A stretch of 64,000 bases of DNA from Parapedobacter koreensis (lineage in GTDB: Bacteria; Bacteroidota; Bacteroidia; Sphingobacteriales; Sphingobacteriaceae): positions 1 to 64,000 of the forward strand of contig NZ_FNZR01000008.1 in the NCBI RefSeq assembly GCF_900109365.1, in the 5' to 3' direction. Position 1 is the first letter of the stretch. Each line of letters starts with the position of its first letter. Both the position numbers and the translations under genes were made by a program. Under the pieces are notes generated by a model. It ran no database searches and was not told the DNA's origin. It worked only from the letters and a program-made list of their open reading frames with translations. This document shows, piece by piece, positions 16,875 through 25,561 of this stretch.

Positions 16875-17525
16875 TTACAGTTCCAGACCAAAAAATGTGG
16901 CTACTTTGTCATAGTTTTCGAAAGGAATTTGCTGAAGCCTTGCGGCCTCCATGGCCTGCCCTTCAACGACGACAACCTTAAACTGAATGCCTGGTGCCGT
17001 AGGTGCCGTATTGGTTGAATAGTGCATTCGCAATGTCACACCGCCTGTTTTTACACCGTAGGAAAAATTTACCGTTCGCCCGCTTTCAAAGTAGGAAACG
17101 GGCAACGCACTCCAAGGCTCTCCCCAAAAGAAACCTCCATATACCATCACTATACCATTGTTTACGATTGCCGCAGTAATCTCGGGTATGTCAAGTGAAG
17201 CGGTGACATAGTTGGTGCCAAATAGCGTGGTATTTCTCCAGGTAATTTGGGAAGCGGTAAATGTGCGGGATTTGACATTGGCATTGCCCGGATCGCCTTT
17301 ATCTCCTTTGGGTCCCTGAGGTCCCCTTGGGCCGGTTGCACCCTGTGCGCCAGTGGTGCCGCGCGGCCCGGTTTCGCCCCGTTCGCCCTTGTCACCTTTA
17401 TCGCCTTTCTCTCCTTCTACGCCTTCCGGACCCTGTGGACCAATATCCCCTTTTTCACAGCCGCTACCCAACAGGGTGGCCATCGCAACCGCCGTGATAA
17501 CTAATAATTGATTAATAAGACGCAT
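16875..17525 (-). CDS. Collagen-like triple-helix repeat lipoprotein
   Basis: A 216-residue product. ATG at 17525 gives a clean lipoprotein signal with lipobox LGSGC (Cys23), so it is preferred over the in-frame ATG at 17576. Residues 26-80 are 18 uninterrupted Gly-X-Y triplets rich in GDKG, GERG and GPRG, charged and proline-containing as in bacterial collagens. A globular C-terminal domain of about 135 residues follows (beta-rich, with [12 protein letters not shown]). The product is probably a trimeric stalk with a head on the cell surface. Its ligand is unknown. The divergent gapN gene lies 267 nt away. Confidence 0.85.
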   Translation of the reverse strand: MRLINQLLVITAVAMATLLGSGCEKGDIGPQGPEGVEGEKGDKGDKGERGETGPRGTTGAQGATGPRGPQGPKGDKGDPGNANVKSRTFTASQITWRNTTLFGTNYVTASLDIPEITAAIVNNGIVMVYGGFFWGEPWSALPVSYFESGRTVNFSYGVKTGGVTLRMHYSTNTAPTAPGIQFKVVVVEGQAMEAARLQQIPFENYDKVATFFGLEL

Positions 17526-17668
17526 AACTAACAGGTATATTTCTGTGACGAAAATAATAAGCGATTCCTTTCCCATGGTTTATAGTGAGTGAAGAACGAA
17601 CCCGATTGAGCGAATCCGCGGGTTGAATGAGTAATTGTGTCTCAGCGGCAGCGGAGAGACCGATAAAC

Positions 17669-17708
17669 CGCTTTTATATGCAACGCGATTGTATTGCATA
17701 TAAAAGCG
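17669..17708. promoter_or_regulatory. Perfect 15-bp inverted repeat overlapping the gapN promoter
   Basis: CGCTTTTATATGCAA (17669-17683) and its exact complement (17694-17708) flank a 10-nt spacer. The right arm covers the -33 TTG of the gapN promoter at 17694-17696. The site lies between two divergently transcribed genes, the collagen-like lipoprotein and gapN. Arm length, symmetry and position suggest a repressor operator; a 5' transcript hairpin for the minus-strand gene is the alternative. Confidence 0.65.
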
Positions 17709-17724
17709 AATTTAGCTAAGTTTG
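17694..17724 (+). promoter_or_regulatory. gapN promoter (-33 TTG, -7 TAAGTTTG)
   Basis: TTG at 17694-17696 and TAAGTTTG at 17717-17724 are separated by 20 nt, which matches the Bacteroidota primary-sigma consensus (TTG, 19-21 nt, TAnnTTTG). The gapN ATG is 68 nt downstream. The -33 box is inside the inverted repeat at 17669-17708, so a protein bound there would block RNA polymerase. Confidence 0.65.
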
Positions 17725-17792
17725 GAATACGGAAAATACAATGAAGAAGCAGGCCGACAATACAGGGCTTCTTTTAATTAAATCATCAAATC

Positions 17793-19427
17793 ATGGAACA
17801 ACAACATGCCACGGCAGGCGCTTTGTCCGGAATATTTAAAACGGAGAGCAACATACCAACAGAATATAACGTCCCTGAAATCCATCAGCGGGAATATTTA
17901 CTAAATGGAGCGTTGGTGCCGTGGAATGGTGCCGTCGCCAATATTTACTCTCCGGTATGTATACCTACTGAAAAGGGGCTCGAACGAAAACTGCTCGGCA
18001 GCATACCGGACACCACAGCAAAAGAAGCAATGGAAGCGCTGGATGCCGCTGTAGCGGCTTATGACAACGGACTTGGTGAATGGCCTACGATGTCCGTGGA
18101 AGGACGGCTTCATTGCATGCAGCGATTTGTATACCTGATGATCCAACAGCGCGAATTGGTCATTAGGCTGCTGATGTGGGAAATCGGTAAAACACTCCCC
18201 GACGCCACTAAGGAGTTTGACCGTACGGTTGATTACATCAACGATACGATTGATGCGCTGAAGGACTTGGATCGCGAGTCGTCCCGCTTTCAACAGGCTG
18301 AAGGTACAATTGCCCAGATAAGAAGGGCACCACTGGGTGTGGTATTGAGTATGGGGCCGTTCAACTATCCGTTGAACGAAATATTCACGACACTGATACC
18401 GGCGCTTATCATGGGCAATACCATACTGTTTAAATTACCGAAGCATGGTGTTCTGGCACATTATCCACTGCTTAATGCGTTTAAAGAAGCTTTTCCCAAA
18501 GGAACGGTGAATACGTTGTACGGCAAAGGATCAGAAATTGTTTCACCTATTATGGAGAGCGGCAAGGTCAACGTGCTGGCGTTTATCGGTTCGAGTAAAG
18601 TCGCCAATGGGCTCAAGAAATTACATCCCAAAGTCAACCGCTTGCGTGCGATATTGAGCCTGGATGCAAAAAATGCGGCAATAGTCACCAAACATGCAAA
18701 CCTGGATGTGGCGGTAAACGAATGTATATTGGGAGCGCTGTCATTTAACGGGCAACGCTGCACCGCACTGAAATTGATATTTGTGCAGCATGAAGTAGCG
18801 GCTGAGTTTACCGCGAAATTAAATGCGGCTGTATCTGCGCTGAAACCGGGATTGCCGTGGGAAAAAGATGTGAAAGTAACCCCACTTCCCGAGCCTACCA
18901 AGCCGGCTTATCTCCGGGAGTGCATAGATGACGCTATTGCAAAGGGTGCACAGGTCATCAATGAAAACGGCGGGTATAGCGAAGCTTCGTTTGTATTTCC
19001 GGCTGTAGTATATCCCGTCAATGAGCAGATGAGGCTATATCATGAAGAACAGTTTGGACCCGTGATTCCAGTGGTGCCATTCGATGGCATTGAAGAGCCC
19101 ATCAATTACCAGGTAAATGCTTCGCATGGCATGCAAGTGAGCATATTCAGTGAAGATCCGATGGAAGTAGCCAAACTCATCGATGCTTTTGTAAACCTTG
19201 TCAGCCGTGTAAATATCAACTGCCAAGCGCAGCGTGGTCCTGACGTTTTTCCGTTTACGGGAAGAAAAGATAGCGCGGAAGGCACACTTTCGGTATTTGA
19301 CGCTTTGCGGTCATTCTCTATACGCTCGTTGGTAGCGACCAAGGTGACGGAATCGAATAAACACCTGTTCAATACCATCGTCAGGGATCACGATTCCAAC
19401 TTCCTGAGCACGGACTATATCTTTTAG
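17793..19427 (+). CDS. gapN: NADP-dependent non-phosphorylating glyceraldehyde-3-phosphate dehydrogenase
   Basis: A 544-residue aldehyde dehydrogenase family protein. The oxyanion Asn is in GPFNYPLN (Asn191), the nucleophile is Cys323 in FNGQRCTALK, and EEQFGPVIPVVPFD marks the C-terminal region. FNGQRCTALK, the PLPEPTKPAYL stretch and the overall layout are those of the GapN branch that oxidises glyceraldehyde 3-phosphate straight to 3-phosphoglycerate with NADPH formation. One odd point: the catalytic base region usually reads LELGGK, but here it is LSLDAK (288-293), so Ser289 replaces the usual Glu and Asp291 lies two residues later. The gene has its own promoter with a perfect palindrome on the -33 box. 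The stop codon overlaps that of the SMP-30 gene. Confidence 0.88.
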   Translation: MEQQHATAGALSGIFKTESNIPTEYNVPEIHQREYLLNGALVPWNGAVANIYSPVCIPTEKGLERKLLGSIPDTTAKEAMEALDAAVAAYDNGLGEWPTMSVEGRLHCMQRFVYLMIQQRELVIRLLMWEIGKTLPDATKEFDRTVDYINDTIDALKDLDRESSRFQQAEGTIAQIRRAPLGVVLSMGPFNYPLNEIFTTLIPALIMGNTILFKLPKHGVLAHYPLLNAFKEAFPKGTVNTLYGKGSEIVSPIMESGKVNVLAFIGSSKVANGLKKLHPKVNRLRAILSLDAKNAAIVTKHANLDVAVNECILGALSFNGQRCTALKLIFVQHEVAAEFTAKLNAAVSALKPGLPWEKDVKVTPLPEPTKPAYLRECIDDAIAKGAQVINENGGYSEASFVFPAVVYPVNEQMRLYHEEQFGPVIPVVPFDGIEEPINYQVNASHGMQVSIFSEDPMEVAKLIDAFVNLVSRVNINCQAQRGPDVFPFTGRKDSAEGTLSVFDALRSFSIRSLVATKVTESNKHLFNTIVRDHDSNFLSTDYIF

Positions 19428-20437
19428 GTTTTTAGTTTGATCCGCAGCACGTAGGTATCATTGGTCACATAAATTGTTTTTTCATCGGTAGATAGGGCCA
19501 CATTGGATGCCGCTTCTTCTAATCGTATTTTTCCCAGCACTTTCCCATCGGGGTTGAATATCCAGATACCACCGGGGCCGCTGGCAAATACGGTTCCGTT
19601 TTTAGCGATCTTCAATCCATCGGGTAGGCCATTTAATCCGTTGCGTTCGTTGGTGGCACTGTAAAATAAGGTGGGAGTTGCTCGTGTATCACCGGCATCA
19701 AGTATGTACCAGTTGGCCGCGTTGGGGTCAGAACAGGCAACCAATAATTTTTCTTCACCGGGGAAGAATGCAATCCCGTTCGGCCGTGTAATGCTGTCGG
19801 CCAGCAATACGATGTCACCATTCGGCTTTACCTTATAAACCCCATTAAAAGCAATTTCTTTTGCAGGATCATCGTCATTTTGCGCAGGCAGTCCATAAGG
19901 TGGATCCGTAAAAAACAGTTCGCCGGACCGATTATACACGGCATCATTTGGGCTGCTGAAGCGCTTGCCGCCATACCTATCGGTCAAGGTAATAAACGCA
20001 GCTGCCGGTTTGTCCAAAGGGGCTTCCATCTTGGCCATCCGCCTGTCGCCATGCTGGCACAGCACAAGATTGCCGCCATTGTCCAGCAGCAACCCATTGC
20101 TGCCCGGTTCCTTGCTTTGGCTGGGCGCTGCTCCCGTATAGCCACTTGGTTGTAGATAGACTTCCGTGCCGTTTTCTGCTGTCCACTTATAAACCGTATT
20201 TGCAGGCACGTCTGAAAACAACAGCATTTGTTTGCTTTCTACCCATAGAGGTCCTTCACTCCAATCAAAGCCTTCCGCAATGATTTCGGCTTTTGCGTTG
20301 GTGTCAATAATGGCGTCCAATGCCGGGTCAAGGCGCTCGATATGGCCCGTAGTTTTATACTTCATTTGTCCGGATTGTTGCGTATTGTTGCAGGCTATCG
20401 CCACGGTTAGAACGCCTAAAATAAGTATTGGTTTCAT
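19424..20437 (-). CDS. SMP-30/gluconolactonase family lipoprotein
   Basis: A 337-residue product. ATG at 20437 gives a lipoprotein signal with Cys18 in IACNNTQ; the open frame continues back to 20563, but that part runs through the tRNA gene and is rejected. The six-bladed propeller motifs are present: EGFDWSEGPLWV (metal Glu), SSPNDAVYN, RPNGIAFF and GLPDGLKIA. These supply the Glu/Asn/Asn/Asp metal set of gluconolactonases. It hydrolyses sugar lactones in the periplasm or at the surface. It could open lactones made by a PQQ sugar dehydrogenase such as the one at 5427-7634, but it is not in that operon. Confidence 0.88.
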   Translation of the reverse strand: MKPILILGVLTVAIACNNTQQSGQMKYKTTGHIERLDPALDAIIDTNAKAEIIAEGFDWSEGPLWVESKQMLLFSDVPANTVYKWTAENGTEVYLQPSGYTGAAPSQSKEPGSNGLLLDNGGNLVLCQHGDRRMAKMEAPLDKPAAAFITLTDRYGGKRFSSPNDAVYNRSGELFFTDPPYGLPAQNDDDPAKEIAFNGVYKVKPNGDIVLLADSITRPNGIAFFPGEEKLLVACSDPNAANWYILDAGDTRATPTLFYSATNERNGLNGLPDGLKIAKNGTVFASGPGGIWIFNPDGKVLGKIRLEEAASNVALSTDEKTIYVTNDTYVLRIKLKT

Positions 20438-20488
20438 AATTTTTATTTTATGCTTCGCTGGGTATCCCCCTCTCGGGTTAACAAAAAC

Positions 20489-20521
20489 AAAAAAAGGCAT
20501 CCATCTTGGATACCCTTTTTT
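20489..20521 (-). terminator. Intrinsic terminator of tRNA-Asp
   Basis: On the minus strand the stem GGTATCC/GGATGCC with one G-U pair is extended by A/T pairs and ends in a U tract (plus-strand A run at 20489-20495). It begins about 10 nt past the tRNA 3' end and precedes the SMP-30 gene, so the lactonase needs its own promoter or some read-through. Confidence 0.7.
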
Positions 20522-20530
20522 GTTTTTCAG

Positions 20531-20604
20531 CGGTCCGGACGGGACTCGAACCCGCGACCCCATGCGTGACAGGCATGTATTCTAACCAGCTGAACTACCG
20601 AACC
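20531..20604 (-). tRNA. tRNA-Asp (anticodon GTC)
   Basis: A 74-nt cloverleaf on the minus strand. The acceptor stem GGTTCGG pairs with CCGGACC (one T-G wobble), with discriminator G. The anticodon arm CATGC-CTGTCAC-GCATG exposes GTC, the D arm starts TTCAGCTGGTTAGAA and the T arm has the GGTTCGAGTCC loop. CCA is not encoded. A terminator follows directly. Confidence 0.97.
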
Positions 20605-20670
20605 TGCTTCCCTTTCGGGACTGCAAATATAGCGTGTTTTCTCTATTTGCAAACATTTTTTTCAAAATAT

Positions 20671-21744
20671 TTAAAGTGTCGCTCCCTCCTTCATTTTCTC
20701 GGCATTTTCAGCAAATTGGAGTGCATCGATAATCTCTTGGATATCACCGTCCATGATGGCAGGGAGGTTATACATCGTGAGTCCGATGCGGTGTTCGGTC
20801 ATCCGGCCTTGTGGGAAATTATAGGTTCGGATTTTGGCAGATCGGTCGCCCGTGGAGACCATGGTCTTCCGCTTGGCCGCAATATCACCATGTTTTTTCT
20901 GCACTTCAAGCTCATAGAGCTTTGAGCGAAGCATCTCCATGGCCAATTCACGGTTGGCCAATTGCGAACGCTCAACTTGGCAGACCACAACAATACCGGT
21001 AGGCTTATGGGTGAGCTGCACTTTGGTCTCCACCTTATTCACATTCTGTCCACCGGCACCGCCCGATCGGGAAGTCTGCATCTCCACATCTGCAGGATTG
21101 ATTTCTACATCCACTTCCTCCGCTTCGGGAAGCACGGCCACTGATGCGGCTGATGTATGCACGCGACCCTGGGTTTCGGTATCCGGTACACGCTGTACAC
21201 GGTGTACGCCGGATTCATATTTCAATTGGCCATATACGTCTTCGCCGGTAACTTTGAGGATAACCTCCTTATAGCCGCCTGCCGTTCCCTCGGTCACGTC
21301 CATGACCTCGGCCCGCCATCCTTTCGTTTCAAAATAGCGGGTGTACATCCGGTAGAGGTCGCCAGCAAATAGGGCCGCTTCATCCCCCCCGGTACCGCCA
21401 CGGATTTCGAGGATGGCATTTTTAGCATCTTCGGGATCCTTCGGGATAAGCATCAAACGGATTTCTTCTTCCTTTACTTCCTTTTGTTCCAAGAGTATGT
21501 CCAGCTCTTCTTTGGCCATTTCACGCAACTCCTGGTCTTTTTCATTGGCAAGGATATCCTTGTTGGTTTCGATGTTGCTAACGATATTTTTGTAGATATG
21601 GTATTGCTCCACGATTCGTCCCAAATCCTTGTATTCTTTATTGAGCTGGGCAAATCGTTTCATATCATTGATGGCGTCCGGACTGCTCAATTCACGCTCC
21701 ACCTCTTCCCAACGATCTTTTATGGCTTTTAACTTTTCTAACAT
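20671..21744 (-). CDS. prfA: Peptide chain release factor 1
   Basis: A 357-residue class I release factor. The GGQ motif is in [16 protein letters not shown] (Gly-Gly-Gln at residues 231-233), with the stop-codon recognition tripeptide PDT in [14 protein letters not shown], the RF1 position for PxT. The PxT tripeptide assigns it to RF1 (UAA/UAG) rather than RF2. The frame extends to 21762, but MLEKLKAI at 21744 is the standard RF1 start. It lies between tRNA-Asp and gdx on the same strand, a neutral housekeeping context. Confidence 0.97.
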   Translation of the reverse strand: MLEKLKAIKDRWEEVERELSSPDAINDMKRFAQLNKEYKDLGRIVEQYHIYKNIVSNIETNKDILANEKDQELREMAKEELDILLEQKEVKEEEIRLMLIPKDPEDAKNAILEIRGGTGGDEAALFAGDLYRMYTRYFETKGWRAEVMDVTEGTAGGYKEVILKVTGEDVYGQLKYESGVHRVQRVPDTETQGRVHTSAASVAVLPEAEEVDVEINPADVEMQTSRSGGAGGQNVNKVETKVQLTHKPTGIVVVCQVERSQLANRELAMEMLRSKLYELEVQKKHGDIAAKRKTMVSTGDRSAKIRTYNFPQGRMTEHRIGLTMYNLPAIMDGDIQEIIDALQFAENAEKMKEGATL

Positions 21745-21896
21745 ATGTACGGTGTTTAGCATTTACATCTCTTGTCTCCGCGCTTTGCGTCATGTAGGCA
21801 ATGCGATAGGACAGGAAAACGAAATCACAAAAATGTGTACAAAAGTACGTTTTTTTACCGATTTTTTTGGGCGGGGAAAATGTGGTGGCTTCAGGC

Positions 21897-22226
21897 TTAA
21901 TGCGGGGACACCACTTTAAGCCCGATGATGGAGCCGATAAGGGTAACCATGAAGATCAAGCGCCAAAGCGTGGCCGGTTCTTTGAAGAAAATAATTCCTA
22001 CCAACACGGTACCCACCGCCCCGATGCCGGTCCACACAGCATAGGCCGTGCCAAGAGGCAATGTTTGCGTGGCCTTGATCAGCAGCGACATACTCATCGT
22101 AAGGCAGAAGACAAAACTGCCATACCACCAAACAGATTCCATGCCGGCGGTGGTTTTTGCTTTGCCGAGACTTGCTGTAAAGCCTACTTCGAAGAGGCCT
22201 GCGATGATAAGGATTATCCAGTTCAT
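21897..22226 (-). CDS. gdx: SMR family guanidinium exporter Gdx (SugE)
   Basis: A 109-residue protein with four transmembrane helices. The essential Glu14 is in AGLFEVGFTASLGK, and the SugE-type signature GTAYAVWTGIGAVGTVLVG (third and fourth helix region) with the ending GSIIGLKV assigns it to the Gdx/SugE branch rather than the EmrE/QacE branch. It works as a dual-topology dimer exporting guanidinium and small quaternary amines with proton antiport. It follows lpxH by 3 nt, so it is probably co-transcribed and has no room for a guanidine riboswitch of its own. Confidence 0.9.
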   Translation of the reverse strand: MNWIILIIAGLFEVGFTASLGKAKTTAGMESVWWYGSFVFCLTMSMSLLIKATQTLPLGTAYAVWTGIGAVGTVLVGIIFFKEPATLWRLIFMVTLIGSIIGLKVVSPH

Positions 22227-22229
22227 GAA

Positions 22230-22988
22230 TTATGACAATGAGGTTAACCATTTTCTTAATCCCAGGTTTTGGCCATCAAATACCGCATAGGTATTATGGT
22301 TTATCCATTCGCCAAGGTTGATGTACCTGCTGCCGTTGGGCAAGTCAATTTCCAGAGGAAGATGGCGGTGTCCAAAGACGAAATAATCGTAATGTTGGTT
22401 TTCAAGGATGGACTTCGCATACACCACGAGCCACTCGTTGTCTTCTCCGTTGAATACCTCGTGCTCCCCCGACGCAAGGCGGCTATGGGCGGACCACCGT
22501 TGTGCAATGCCTATTCCCAAGTTGGGGTGCAACCGGGCAAACAGCCATTGGCATGCGCGACTTCTGAATATTTTCTTCAGCAATTTATATTTTTTGTCGC
22601 CAGGCCCCAATCCATCGCCATGATGCAAGTAAAATGTTTTTCCTTTACGCTCGATAATTAATTCGTTGTCTACGATGTCAGCGCCGATTTCATGCTTTAA
22701 ATAGCCAAACATCCACATATCGTGGTTGCCTTTAAAGAGCGTGATTTTCACACCTAAGTCGGCTAATTCTGCCAACTTGCCAAGAAAGCGGATATACCCC
22801 TTGGGTACCACGGTAGCATACTCGAACCAGAAATCAAAGATATCACCCATCAGGTAGAGCTCACTTGCGTCGGCTTTGATAACCTCCAGCCAGTGGACTA
22901 TCCTGGCCTCCCGCTCACGCGTTGCCGAACGGGGATAAGCACCCAGGTGAAAATCAGAAGCAAAATATATCTTGTCGCGGATTGCCAT
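22230..22988 (-). CDS. lpxH: UDP-2,3-diacylglucosamine diphosphatase
   Basis: A 252-residue calcineurin-like phosphoesterase. Metal-site motifs run in order: DFHLG, GDIFDFWFEY, GNHDMW, HHGDGLG and GHRHLPLEI. The YFASDFHLGAYP start and the position of FDFWFEY fit LpxH, the lipid A step that removes UMP from UDP-2,3-diacylglucosamine. ATG at 22988 (MAIRDKIYF) is chosen; the frame reaches 23054 but the added part is an unrelated leader. A second LpxH-like gene at 37357 lacks the FDFWFEY stretch. Confidence 0.9.
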   Translation of the reverse strand: MAIRDKIYFASDFHLGAYPRSATREREARIVHWLEVIKADASELYLMGDIFDFWFEYATVVPKGYIRFLGKLAELADLGVKITLFKGNHDMWMFGYLKHEIGADIVDNELIIERKGKTFYLHHGDGLGPGDKKYKLLKKIFRSRACQWLFARLHPNLGIGIAQRWSAHSRLASGEHEVFNGEDNEWLVVYAKSILENQHYDYFVFGHRHLPLEIDLPNGSRYINLGEWINHNTYAVFDGQNLGLRKWLTSLS

Positions 22989-23079
22989 GTGCAGCCAAAC
23001 ATAGCTAAAAATGGGGGCATACGCAAAAAGATTGACCAAGATGGGGGCGCTCAAAAAAGTGTTCGTGAATGTTGCGCAT

Positions 23080-23093
23080 TTTAGCTAAGTTTG
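23080..23093 (+). promoter_or_regulatory. Promoter -7 element of the prolyl oligopeptidase gene
   Basis: TAAGTTTG at 23086-23093 fits TAnnTTTG, 37 nt upstream of the ATG. The 14-nt block TTTAGCTAAGTTTG (23080-23093) is identical to that at the gapN promoter (17711-17724). No good -33 TTG is at the usual spacing. Confidence 0.5.
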
Positions 23094-23130
23094 CGATAGC
23101 AGAATAAATGATAGATTTAACCCATTCCGT

Positions 23131-25272
23131 ATGAACAAAAATATCCACATCCTTGTGCTGGCCACACTGGTAACAGCCTGCCAAGACCAAAAGGCCATCA
23201 ACCCTGCTCCATCTATTACCTTGTTGCCCTACCCGGAGACCAAAAAAGGTGACGTGGTAGACAATCATTTTGGGTTACAAGTACCCGATCCATACCGTTG
23301 GCTTGAAAATGATACCGCAGCCGATACTAAAGCCTGGGTGGAAGCGGAAAACGAAGTTACAAACAATTACTTCGGACAGATTCCCTTCCGCGATGCTATT
23401 TATAAGCGGTTGGAGAAATTATGGAATTACGAGAAGTTTTCCGCTCCATTCAAAGAGGGGGACTATACGTACTTTTATAAAAACGACGGCCTGCAAAACC
23501 AAAGTGTCTTGTACCGCCAAAAAGGAGAAGAAGGGGAGGCGGAGGTCTTTCTTGACCCCAACAAATTTTCAACAGATGGCACCACTTCCCTGGCTGGCAT
23601 TGCGTTTAGTAAGGACGGAAGTCTGGTGGCTTATCAGCTGTCCGAAGGCGGGTCCGATTGGACGAAAGTTGTGACTGTCCGCGCGGAAGATAAGACGGTG
23701 ATAGGAGACACGCTGGTGGATGTAAAGTTCAGCGGCCTCGCTTGGCGGGGTAATGAAGGGCTCTACTACAGCAGCTATGACAAACCTAAAGAAGGAAGCG
23801 CGCTTTCGGGCATTACCGATCAGCACAAACTTTATTTCCACCAATTGAATACACCCCAAAGCACCGATACGCTGGTATTTGGCGGGCCAAAAACTCCACG
23901 ACGTTATATCGGAGGATACCTTACCGAAGATGAGCGTTTTCTCATTATTTCTGCGGCCAATACCACCAGTGGTGGTGAATTATATATCCAGGATCTGACC
24001 AAACCCGGAAGTGCGATCGTGACTGTGGTAGGCGATTTCGAGAAAAACCACGCCATTATTGACAACGATGGTGATAAGCTGTTTATCTACACCAACCTCA
24101 ATGCGCCAAACGGCAAGATCGTGACCGTGGATGCCAGCAATCCCAGCCCTGAAAATTGGGTGGATTTGATTGCGGAAACTGAAAATGTTCTTAATCCGGG
24201 AACCGGTGGGGGTAAGTTATTTGCCCATTACCTCAAAGATGCCACGTCACTGGTGCAGCAGTATGACAGGGCTGGTAAGCTGGAGCGTACCATTGAGTTG
24301 CCAGATGTCGGATCGGCGAGCGGATTTGGTGCCAAGACAGCAGACAAGGAACTGTATTATTCCTTTACTTCGTATGTGTATCCACCTACGATTTTTAAGT
24401 ATGACATTACATCAGGCAAATCGGAATTGTATAAGGCTTCAGGGGTGGATTTTGATCCGACAAAGTACGAATCCAAGCAAGTGTTTTATACATCAAAAGA
24501 CGGCACCAAGGTACCCCTGATCATCACCCATAAAAAGGGAGTGGAATTGAATGGCAACAACCCGACGCTATTATATGGCTATGGCGGGTTCAACGTCAGT
24601 CTTACGCCTTCATTCAGCACGTCAAACATTATCCTGCTCGAACAGGGAGGTATATATGCCGTGGCTAACTTGAGGGGCGGCGGGGAATATGGTGACAAAT
24701 GGCACCTGGCAGGTACCAAGCTCCAAAAGCAAAATGTATTTGATGATTTTATTGCAGCGGCTGAATATTTGATCAGCGAAAAATACACGTCATCGGAGAA
24801 ATTGGGCATTGCTGGCGGTTCCAATGGCGGATTGCTTGTTGGAGCGGCCATGACGCAGCGTCCGGAGTTATTCAAGGTGGCTTTCCCTGCTGTGGGTGTA
24901 ATGGATATGCTGAGGTACCATAAGTTTACGGCCGGTGCAGGCTGGGCATATGACTACGGTACGGCTGATGATAACGAAGAGATGTTTAAGTACTTATATA
25001 CATATTCGCCCTATCAGGCACTGAAGGAAGGTACGGCATATCCGGCCACGTTGGTCACCACGGCGGATCACGATGACCGTGTGGTGCCCGCCCACTCTTT
25101 TAAATTTGCCGCGCGCTTACAGGAATATCATACCGGCTCGAATCCGGTGCTGATACGCATCGAAACCAAAGCAGGCCACGGAGCAGGCAAACCCACAGCG
25201 ATGATTATTTCCGAGCAGACTGATAAATGGGCATTTTTATTCCAAAATACGGGAACTTCTTATATTGAGTAG
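23131..25272 (+). CDS. Prolyl oligopeptidase (S9A family), lipoprotein
   Basis: A 713-residue peptidase with a lipoprotein signal (LVTACQDQ, Cys about 17). The N-terminal cap (PDPYRWLENDTAADTKAWVE) and a seven-bladed propeller (about 110-450) lead to the alpha/beta hydrolase domain with the nucleophile Ser564 in GGSNGG, the acid in DHDDRV and His683 in KAGHGAG. It cuts short peptides after proline. As an outer-membrane-anchored or periplasmic form it probably takes part in peptide feeding. A GNAT-like gene follows directly. Confidence 0.95.
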   Translation: MNKNIHILVLATLVTACQDQKAINPAPSITLLPYPETKKGDVVDNHFGLQVPDPYRWLENDTAADTKAWVEAENEVTNNYFGQIPFRDAIYKRLEKLWNYEKFSAPFKEGDYTYFYKNDGLQNQSVLYRQKGEEGEAEVFLDPNKFSTDGTTSLAGIAFSKDGSLVAYQLSEGGSDWTKVVTVRAEDKTVIGDTLVDVKFSGLAWRGNEGLYYSSYDKPKEGSALSGITDQHKLYFHQLNTPQSTDTLVFGGPKTPRRYIGGYLTEDERFLIISAANTTSGGELYIQDLTKPGSAIVTVVGDFEKNHAIIDNDGDKLFIYTNLNAPNGKIVTVDASNPSPENWVDLIAETENVLNPGTGGGKLFAHYLKDATSLVQQYDRAGKLERTIELPDVGSASGFGAKTADKELYYSFTSYVYPPTIFKYDITSGKSELYKASGVDFDPTKYESKQVFYTSKDGTKVPLIITHKKGVELNGNNPTLLYGYGGFNVSLTPSFSTSNIILLEQGGIYAVANLRGGGEYGDKWHLAGTKLQKQNVFDDFIAAAEYLISEKYTSSEKLGIAGGSNGGLLVGAAMTQRPELFKVAFPAVGVMDMLRYHKFTAGAGWAYDYGTADDNEEMFKYLYTYSPYQALKEGTAYPATLVTTADHDDRVVPAHSFKFAARLQEYHTGSNPVLIRIETKAGHGAGKPTAMIISEQTDKWAFLFQNTGTSYIE

Positions 25273-25279
25273 CAACATC

Positions 25280-25561
25280 ATGGAAATCCAACGGGACGAT
25301 AATGGCAAAAAGGGGCAATTCAGCGCAATAATCGATGGTGAAGAAGCCGGTGTAATGACGTATACATGGGCTGGCAATGATAAATTTATCATTGACCATA
25401 CGGAGGTAAACCCTGATTTTTCCGGTAAAGGGGTAGGCAAACAACTGGTAATGGCGGGCGTAGCGTTTGCACGGGATAATAACCTTCACATCATGCCCCT
25501 ATGTACGTATGCCAAAAGTGTATTTGACAGGGTACCCGCTATAAGGGACGTGTTGTTCTAA
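25280..25561 (+). CDS. Small GNAT-type N-acetyltransferase (YjdJ-like)
   Basis: A 93-residue protein with the minimal GNAT fold found in YjdJ-like proteins. The acetyl-CoA loop GKGVGKQLV and the preceding strand IIDHTEVNPDFSG are clear, and the ending MPLCTYAKSVFDR is the typical C-terminal part of this family. ATG at 25280 is preferred over a TTG at 25265, which would overlap the stop of the upstream gene. It is probably read from the peptidase transcript, 7 nt after its stop. The stop overlaps the convergent M28 peptidase stop (CTAA). The substrate is unknown. Confidence 0.85.
   Translation: MEIQRDDNGKKGQFSAIIDGEEAGVMTYTWAGNDKFIIDHTEVNPDFSGKGVGKQLVMAGVAFARDNNLHIMPLCTYAKSVFDRVPAIRDVLF

Noticed and set aside
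20438-20563. N-terminal extension of the SMP-30 gene
   Set aside because: The extension runs through the tRNA-Asp terminator and tRNA gene. The ATG at 20437 starts a proper lipoprotein signal.
20612-20650. GCAAATA/TATTTGC hairpin between prfA and tRNA-Asp as a prfA terminator
   Set aside because: It has a 14-nt loop and a weak A/T stem with no U tract after it on the minus strand.
22227-22229. Guanidine riboswitch upstream of gdx
   Set aside because: Only 3 nt lie between lpxH and gdx, so none can be present there.
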